A stretch of DNA of 42,493 nt, taken from assembly GCF_003385235.1 (NCBI RefSeq), contig NZ_PQIA01000082.1, forward strand, positions 1-42,493, in the 5' to 3' direction. Shown here piece after piece: positions 38,601 through 42,493 of the stretch. The number at the start of each line of letters is the position of its first letter. Within the stretch, counting starts at the first letter, position 1. Made by a program: the position numbers and the translations under genes. The notes under the pieces are model-generated. The model was not told the DNA's origin. It was given only the letters and a program-made list of their open reading frames with translations, and did not search any database. The DNA comes from Amycolatopsis circi. Lineage in GTDB: Bacteria > Actinomycetota > Actinomycetes > Mycobacteriales > Pseudonocardiaceae.

Positions 38601-38920
38601 AGCCCCGACGCGGGCCCGACGAACAGGTCGGTGACGGTGAAGTCGACGATCCGGCTGTCCATCCGGTCGAGGTTTCCGTCGACGGAGCTGAGCAGGACGT
38701 CGCGAGTGACGCGATCGGCTTCTTCGAGCCCGGCCGGATCGACGGCGTCGACGCGCTCCCGAATCGCGACGATCTTCTCGCGGAACGCCGCCTCCGCCGC
38801 GGCCGACGGATCGCCGAGCCCCGGCGCGTCCGGCCGGATGCCGAGAATGGCGGCGTCGAGCGGTTCGTGGTCGAACGACACCTCGACGAACTCGTCGGCG
38901 AGATCGGAAACGACGGACAT
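35606..38920 (-). CDS. double-domain DUF885 metallopeptidase-like protein (tandem fusion)
   Basis: 1104 residues from ATG 38920, twice the usual 550-600 of the DUF885 family. Two complete homologous halves lie in one frame: half 1 about residues 1-553 (DNA 37261-38920) and half 2 about 554-1104 (35606-37260). Each starts with LADEFVEVSFDHEPL / LADELVELSFEREPL, has DAVDPAGL / DAIDPAGL, a GSRPGVYFANT / GSRPGTYYANT strand, and the zinc-binding motif VIAFHEAIPGHHFQLS (about 380) / GIAFHEAVPGHHFQLT (about 930), then EGWGLYTERLADEMGLYS / EGWGLYAERLADEMGLYS. Both HExxxGHH-like sites are intact. No stop or restart separates them. Family function is poorly known (peptidase-like, cytoplasmic here, no signal peptide). 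The fumarylacetoacetase gene overlaps its end. Confidence 0.9.
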   Translation of the reverse strand: MSVVSDLADEFVEVSFDHEPLDAAILGIRPDAPGLGDPSAAAEAAFREKIVAIRERVDAVDPAGLEEADRVTRDVLLSSVDGNLDRMDSRIVDFTVTDLFVGPASGLLSALPMVTVTAETAEAHLGRLAEIPEYLRAVAQRHRDGIAAGLLPIERLVKAAIAHLDRYLAEPENDPLLRQPAPDDEFAARREQILNDVARPGFREYRDFLEAEVLPHGRPDDKAGVSWLPGGDEIYARLARTHTTSNRTPQELHDTGLAVIAGQVEQYQALGERVFGTRELPEIFERLRTDPKLRWTSAEDLLETARTAISRAEAEAPNWFGRIPQHPWTVEAVPEDSAPGAPPAYYMPPAADGSRPGVYFANTHQATERFRHTAEVIAFHEAIPGHHFQLSTALGLSDLPLLRRIGNFTAYAEGWGLYTERLADEMGLYSEDVSLLGMLTMESMRAGRLVVDTGLHALGWSRQQAVDYLVEHTPMARVEIEAEVDRYLGYPGQALAYLVGRLEIERLRKQAEQRLGSRFDIKAFHDTILSGGSLPLSVLDAVVTEWVAGHGDTVLGLADELVELSFEREPLERTVLGLPGDHTKLADPSLAAAERDRAKYAAIAERADAIDPAGLTASEVITREVVRTHARGAIDAIDSRLSGFAVSDGFSSPALNLMTILPALTPDDASRAHDYLSRLAAIGGYLDGVIEAQRATVADGFAPPDFLVRIGIEYVERYLANEEGDPFRVTPTVEVEGFAAECDRLLAEVVRPAYRRYRDFLAEEVLPVSKTDSQPGISHLPGGLEKYQGLIRVHTTTDRTAQELHDTGLRMGEKLAEEYRELGARVFGTEELAEIFDRLRNDPELRWRDGEELLEGARAAVVRAEAVAPQWFSRVPDAKCAVEPVPEADAASGTIAYYLQAAFDGSRPGTYYANTYEANSRPRFTSEGIAFHEAVPGHHFQLTFAQELTDLPLLRRIAPFNAYIEGWGLYAERLADEMGLYSDDVARFGMLAQDSMRAGRLVVDTGLHALGWSRQQAVDYLVENTPMAKMEIEAEIDRYVANPGQALSYMVGRLEIQRVRAEAEKALGDRFDIRAFHDVILGNGILPLSALDTVVGAWIAEVSA

Positions 38921-39306
38921 CGGCGTGGACCCCCAGGGTAGGCGGAGAAGGTGCGATTCCGACCCTAATCGAGACGGGGGTGCGGACGCCCGTGCCCGCG
39001 ACGGTCGGTCCCTCGGCGGGCGTACGGGAGTGCCGTGGCATGGAACTCCGTGGCCGGTCGGCTGCGGTGCGTAGTGCGTCGGCGGCACGGCGAACACCGG
39101 TTGGGCTTGGCTACGCCGTCCGCTGCGGTCGGGTCCGGGCGGGGAAGGCGAAGTGCTGGCTAGACCTTCCTGGGTACCTTCCTGGGTACCTTCCTGGGTA
39201 CCTTCCTGGGTACCTTCCTGGGTCCGCGGACTGCTGCGGCCGGGCGGGGCGCGCCGGGCGCGGTGGTGCGGCCGGGTCCGGCGGGCGAGGCGGTAGCGTT
39301 GCCGGA
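38921..39306. other. divergent intergenic region, no gene seen
   Basis: 386 bases between the divergent starts of the DUF885 gene and the AsnC-like gene. Both strands have open frames through it but they encode only low-complexity Arg/Gly/Pro sequence. It contains the 12-bp tandem repeat at 39165-39224; promoters for both genes should be here but none is clear. Confidence 0.55.
39165..39224. repeat. 12-bp tandem repeat, five units
   Basis: CCTTCCTGGGTA repeated at 39165, 39177, 39189, 39201 and 39213, the last unit ending in C. Four units are identical. Each junction forms GGTACC, and on the minus strand each unit carries AGGAAGG. As an in-frame multiple of 3 it would read as a 4-residue peptide repeat on either strand, but it lies upstream of both supported starts. 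Confidence 0.85.
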
Positions 39307-40659
39307 GTGGCCGTGACCGATCCCGCAGACATCCGCCTGCTCGCCGCGCTCGCCGAGCTGGGCAAGGGAGCTGTGCACGAGCTGGCGGCGAAGGTCGGGA
39401 TGGATCCGCGGGAGGTCGCGTACCGGCTGGTCGCGCTGTCCGGCAGCGGGTTGCCGCTGCTGGTCGGGGTCGAAAGCGACCCCAACGGTCTCCGCGCGGC
39501 GATCTCCGCGGCTCCGGCGTCGTGGCAGCGGCCGCAGGCTCCGGGGTATCCCGGCGGGCCCGGGTCGGCGCCGTTCCCCGCCGCGCCGATGCAGGGGGCT
39601 CCCCGGATGCCCGGCTCGATGCCGTCCGGCCCCGCTTCGGCACCGGGCTCCATGCCCTCCGGTCCGCCCGCGGCGCCGATGCCGAACGGTCCGGCGTCGT
39701 CCGGGATTCCGGCCTCGGGCGGGATGGCGCCGCCGCCCGGGATGCCGGGCGGCTCTCCCGGCGCGTCCGGCCCGCACCCGCCCGGGCAGACCGGGCAGAC
39801 CGGGATACCCGAATCGGCCGGGATGCCGGGACATTCCGGCCCGCATCCCCCCGGCCAGCACGGCCTGCCCGGACCGGGGACCTCCGGTGCGTATCCACCC
39901 GGGCAGACCGGGATTCCCGCGACCGGACCAGGTTCGCCGGGACCGCACGGCCTGCCCGGACCGGGGACCACCGGCACCTACCCGCCCGGGATGCCCGGAG
40001 TCTCCGGTGCGTACGCTCCCGGACCGGCCGGGATTTCCGGCGCGTATCCCCCCGGGCCGAACGGGATGTCCGGCGCCTACTCCCCCGCGCAGACCGGCCT
40101 GCCGCGCCAGGCCCCTACGAACGTCTACAATGGACAGTCAGGGCCGTACCCGGCTCCGGACCCGGCCGTCAGCACGTGGGGCGTCCCGCAGACCGCTTCC
40201 TGGGCCCGCGGCGACGAACCCCGGCCCGCCGCCGCGCCGGCCAAGCAGGGGCGGATCGGCGAGACGATGCAGTCGCAGGGGCTCGAAGGCGAGCAGCTTT
40301 CCGTGCAGCTGCTGGAAGTCCAGGATCCCGCGGACTTCCTCTTCGGCGCGGCCGGCTACCGGCTCGAGGACGGCGAGCGCGCGGTCGTCGTGCACACCGA
40401 GATCACCAATCGCGGGCCGATTCCGTTCGCCTCGCTGCCGGACAATTATCTCGAGCTGGTCACCGACAGCGGCGAGACCGTCGCGAAGGCCCCGGTTTCG
40501 CTGACGTCCCGGCCGCCGCACAAGATCGGCGTCCAGCCGGGCGAGACGCTCGGCGGGCACACCGTCTACGTCCTTCCGACCGCGACGCGGGTGGTCTCGG
40601 TGCGCTGGAGTCCCCGGCCGGAGCCGGACGAGCGCACCCTGACCTGGGCCGTCGGCTAG
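39307..40659 (+). CDS. AsnC-like HTH protein with collagen-like linker and DUF4352-like C-terminal domain
   Basis: About 450 residues. GTG 39307 or GTG 39313 can start it; the second has GGAG five bases upstream. Residues 1-60 (DPADIRLLAALAELGKGAVH, then AAKVGMDPREVAYRLVALSG) are a winged helix of AsnC type, followed by PLLVGVESDPNGLRAAI. Residues about 75-280 are a Gly/Pro-rich, collagen-like tract with recurring PGMPG, SGPHPPGQ, GLPGPGT and SGAYPPG words. The C-terminal about 130 residues (GLEGEQLSVQLLEVQDPADF, AVVVHTEITNRGPIPFASLP, DNYLELVTDSGETVAKAP, RTLTWAV-type end) form a beta-sandwich resembling DUF4352/telomeric-repeat-factor-like domains. No signal peptide or membrane helix, so cytoplasmic. 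Role unknown; a scaffold or regulator that binds a partner through the beta domain is possible. Confidence 0.8.
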   Translation: MAVTDPADIRLLAALAELGKGAVHELAAKVGMDPREVAYRLVALSGSGLPLLVGVESDPNGLRAAISAAPASWQRPQAPGYPGGPGSAPFPAAPMQGAPRMPGSMPSGPASAPGSMPSGPPAAPMPNGPASSGIPASGGMAPPPGMPGGSPGASGPHPPGQTGQTGIPESAGMPGHSGPHPPGQHGLPGPGTSGAYPPGQTGIPATGPGSPGPHGLPGPGTTGTYPPGMPGVSGAYAPGPAGISGAYPPGPNGMSGAYSPAQTGLPRQAPTNVYNGQSGPYPAPDPAVSTWGVPQTASWARGDEPRPAAAPAKQGRIGETMQSQGLEGEQLSVQLLEVQDPADFLFGAAGYRLEDGERAVVVHTEITNRGPIPFASLPDNYLELVTDSGETVAKAPVSLTSRPPHKIGVQPGETLGGHTVYVLPTATRVVSVRWSPRPEPDERTLTWAVG

Positions 40660-40664
40660 CGGAC

Positions 40665-40708
40665 TCGTGAGTGTTCCCGCCGGTTCTAACCGGCCTAGCC
40701 ACTCACAA
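40665..40708. repeat. 44-nt palindromic repeat, copy 3
   Basis: Begins TCGTGAGTGTTCCCG, centre CCGGTTCTAACCGG, ends CCACTCACAA. It starts 5 bases after the stop of the AsnC-like gene. Imperfect inner arms. Confidence 0.8.
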
Positions 40709-40802
40709 GGGTTGCGAGCAGCACTCAGCCAGCACACGAGCGGCAGCCCGGCCGCGCACCTGCGCGGACGGCGCTGCTACTGCAGCCAGGCGATGGAAGA
40801 CG

Positions 40803-40846
40803 TCGTGAGTGTTCCTGCCGGTTAGAACCGGCAAAAACACTCACGA
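40803..40846. repeat. 44-nt palindromic repeat, copy 4
   Basis: Begins TCGTGAGTGTTCCTG, centre CCGGTTAGAACCGG, ends AACACTCACGA. It lies 5 bases beyond the stop of the converging RluD-type gene. Copies 3 and 4 have opposite centre orientation (TCTA against TAGA) and one terminates each gene of the converging pair. Confidence 0.8.
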
Positions 40847-40851
40847 GGTCC

Positions 40852-41778
40852 CTAGTTCCCGTCGCGCAGGATCTCCAGCGCTTTGGCCAGATCGTCGGGA
40901 TACTCCGCCTCGAACTCGACCCACCGGCCGTCCGCCGGGTGCGCGAAACCCAGCGTCCGCGCGTGCAGCCACTGCCGCGTCAGGCCGAGCTTCTGGGCCA
41001 GCACCGGGTCCGCCCCGTAGGTCAGGTCCCCGGCGCACGGGTGGCGCAGCGCGGAGAAGTGCACGCGGATCTGATGAGTACGCCCGGTTTCCAGCTTCAC
41101 GTGTGCCAGCGAGGCCGCCCGGAACGCCTCGACCACTTCGTAGTGCGTGACGCTCGGCCGTCCGCCCGCGACGACGGCGAACTTGTAGTCGTGCCGGGGA
41201 TGGCGGTCGATCGGGGCGTCGATGGTGCCGCGCGTCGGGTCGGGGTGGCCCTGCACGACGGCGTGGTAGCCCTTGTCGACGGTCCGTTCCTTGAACGCCC
41301 GCTTCAGCACGGTGTACGCGTGTTCGCTCTTCGCCACCACCATCACCCCGGTGGTGCCCGCGTCGAGCCGGTGCACGACGCCCTGTCGTTCGGCCGCGCC
41401 GGACGTCGAGATGCGCAGCCCGGCCGCGGCGAGTCCGCCGACGACCGTCGGGCCGGTCCAGCCGGGGCTGGGGTGCACGGCGACGCCGACGGGTTTCGAA
41501 ATCACCACGATGTCGTCGTCATCGTGCAGGATCTTCATGCCGTCGACCGGTGCCGCGACGATTTCCGCCGGACGTCCTGGTTCCGGCAGCGTCACCTCGA
41601 GCAGCCCGCCCGCGGAAAGCCGGTCCGATTTGCCCGCCGGACGGCCGTCGAGGAGCACGTCGCCTGCCGCGGCGAGGTCCGCGACGACGGTGCGGGAGAG
41701 GCCGAGCAGTTTGGCCAGCCCGGCGTCGACGCGCATCCCGTCGAGCCCGTCGGGGACGGGCAGCATGCGCCCGCTCAC
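40852..41778 (-). CDS. RluD-type 23S rRNA pseudouridine synthase
   Basis: 308 residues from GTG 41778, which overlaps the lspA stop (GTGA). An N-terminal S4 RNA-binding domain (GMRVDAGLAKLLGLSRTVVA onward, about 12-75) precedes the RluA-family catalytic domain: VVISKPVGVAVHPSPGW, GVVHRLDAGTTGVMVVAKSE with the catalytic Asp, HYEVVEAF, ETGRTHQIRVHFSALRHPCA and a C-terminal LGFAHPADGRWVEFEAEYPD. It isomerises uridines in large-subunit rRNA; RluD-like is the best guess from the S4 domain and motifs, but the exact sites are not known. Placement directly after lspA is common in actinobacteria. Confidence 0.93.
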   Translation of the reverse strand: MSGRMLPVPDGLDGMRVDAGLAKLLGLSRTVVADLAAAGDVLLDGRPAGKSDRLSAGGLLEVTLPEPGRPAEIVAAPVDGMKILHDDDDIVVISKPVGVAVHPSPGWTGPTVVGGLAAAGLRISTSGAAERQGVVHRLDAGTTGVMVVAKSEHAYTVLKRAFKERTVDKGYHAVVQGHPDPTRGTIDAPIDRHPRHDYKFAVVAGGRPSVTHYEVVEAFRAASLAHVKLETGRTHQIRVHFSALRHPCAGDLTYGADPVLAQKLGLTRQWLHARTLGFAHPADGRWVEFEAEYPDDLAKALEILRDGN

Positions 41779-42383
41779 TCGGATTCCTTCTTCTTGCCGC
41801 GGGTGGAGGTGCCGTCGTAGTCCTTGCCGAGCAGGGACAGCAGCACGATCAGCGCGCCGCCGACGCAGATCGCGGAGTCGGCGATGTTGAAGATCGCGAA
41901 GCCCTGCCCGTTGGGCGCGAACGCGGAGATGAAGTCGACGACGTGCCCGCGCAGCGGTCCGGGCTCGCGGAAGAACCGGTCGGTGAGGTTGCCGAGCGCG
42001 CCGGCGAGGACGAGCCCGAGGCCGATCGCCCAGCCGACCGAGCGCAGCCGGCGCGAGATCCACACGATCGCGATCACGACGCCGAGCGCGACGAGCGCGA
42101 GCACCCAGGTCATGCCGGTCGCCATCGAGAACGCGGCGCCCGGATTGCGGATGACCTGCAGGTAGATCAGCCCGCCGAGGATCGGCTTGGGCTCCTTGCC
42201 CTCGAGATTGGCGACCACGAGGTTCTTGGTGATCAGGTCGATCGCCCAGAGCAGCGCGGCGACCGCGAACACCACCCAGACCCGCCGCTTGGGCAGCGGC
42301 GCAGCTCCCTCGGCAGCCTCCTGCTCAGGCGGTTCCGCAGACGGCTCGACCTCGGACTCGGACGGCGAAGGATCGGTGCTCAC
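41775..42383 (-). CDS. lspA: lipoprotein signal peptidase (signal peptidase II)
   Basis: 202 residues from GTG 42383 (an ATG at 42419 in the same frame is possible but weaker). An acidic, disordered N-terminal tail (about 1-32, STDPSPSESEVEPSAEPPEQ) precedes four membrane helices. Family motifs: VIRNPGAAFSMATG, GALGNLTDRFF with the first catalytic Asp, and FAIFNIADSAICVG with the second. It cleaves signal peptides of prolipoproteins at the lipobox in the membrane; the lipoproteins at 6570 and 20361 would be among its substrates. The C-terminal KDYDGTSTRGKKKESE tail is basic and cytoplasmic. Coupled to the downstream RluD-type gene by a GTGA overlap. Confidence 0.95.
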   Translation of the reverse strand: MSTDPSPSESEVEPSAEPPEQEAAEGAAPLPKRRVWVVFAVAALLWAIDLITKNLVVANLEGKEPKPILGGLIYLQVIRNPGAAFSMATGMTWVLALVALGVVIAIVWISRRLRSVGWAIGLGLVLAGALGNLTDRFFREPGPLRGHVVDFISAFAPNGQGFAIFNIADSAICVGGALIVLLSLLGKDYDGTSTRGKKKESE

Positions 42384-42493
42384 ACCCCCATTGTCCACAA
42401 CCGCGCCGAACCAGGTCACAGCGGCAGCCCCCGACCCGAATTCAGTCGCCCCGGCGCCCCCAGTCCCGCCATCCTCACCGCATGCCCGTCGAG

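Noticed and set aside
38921..39898. Upstream extension of the DUF885 frame with a TQEG peptide repeat
   Set aside because: It crosses the intergenic 12-bp repeat and the AsnC-like gene; the conserved DUF885 start is at ATG 38920.

Overview
The window reads as chromosomal DNA of a high-GC actinomycete, most likely a Pseudonocardiaceae member close to Amycolatopsis (inference from content, not from a database search). The signs are very high GC in third codon positions, frequent GTG starts with 1-4 base overlaps between genes, type VII secretion (WXG100/EspC-like) proteins, a DUF664/mycothiol-type DinB protein, an MT0933-like antitoxin, a SoxR of the actinobacterial type, an F420-type LLM oxidoreductase and a YbaB-like/DUF3558-like cassette. 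I see no rRNA, tRNA, CRISPR array, transposase or phage gene.

Layout. 1-7052: partial EspC-like protein at the left edge, degenerate M20-like protein, alpha/beta hydrolase, pirin, PAP2 phosphatase, then a response regulator / histidine kinase / GerM-type lipoprotein operon. 7049-12880: TetR repressor divergent from an FAD oxidoreductase with a double operator between them; a gene-free region of about 1.1 kb (8941-10016) made of two minisatellites; SoxR divergent from an FMN reductase; DinB-like protein; a 49-residue membrane peptide too short for ordinary ORF callers; DUF6314-like protein. 13124-20201: RecQ, a serine hydrolase with an apparent C-terminal frameshift, MT0933-like antitoxin, adenosine deaminase relative, and a MoxR/VWA (CoxE-like) pair. 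20361-22734: four-gene type VII secretion-associated operon. 22906-27017: aldo/keto reductase, Nudix and PadR, the PadR divergent from a membrane protein plus carotenoid oxygenase operon. 27203-31873: ROK regulator, beta-phosphoglucomutase-like HAD and GH65 disaccharide phosphorylase. 31913-35609 on the minus strand: small acidic protein, Ppx/GppA, LLM oxidoreductase, fumarylacetoacetase. 35606-38920: a single gene encoding two complete DUF885 metallopeptidase units. 39307-42383: AsnC-like HTH protein with a collagen-like linker, then RluD-type pseudouridine synthase and LspA.

How the genes work together. Clear functional pairs are GH65 + HAD (disaccharide to beta-glucose 1-phosphate to glucose 6-phosphate), SoxR + FMN reductase (redox-cycler response), TetR + FAD oxidoreductase, PadR + membrane protein/carotenoid oxygenase, MoxR + VWA, response regulator + kinase + lipoprotein, and LspA + RluD.

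The most unusual material is non-coding or architectural. There are two families of palindromic repeats placed exactly at gene ends: a 44-nt family with four copies, two of which supply the stop codons of both converging genes, and a 49-nt family with three copies. There are four different tandem repeats (14, 36, about 31 and 12 bp), a perfect 24-bp inverted repeat, the fused double DUF885 protein, and the HTH/collagen-like/DUF4352-like fusion.
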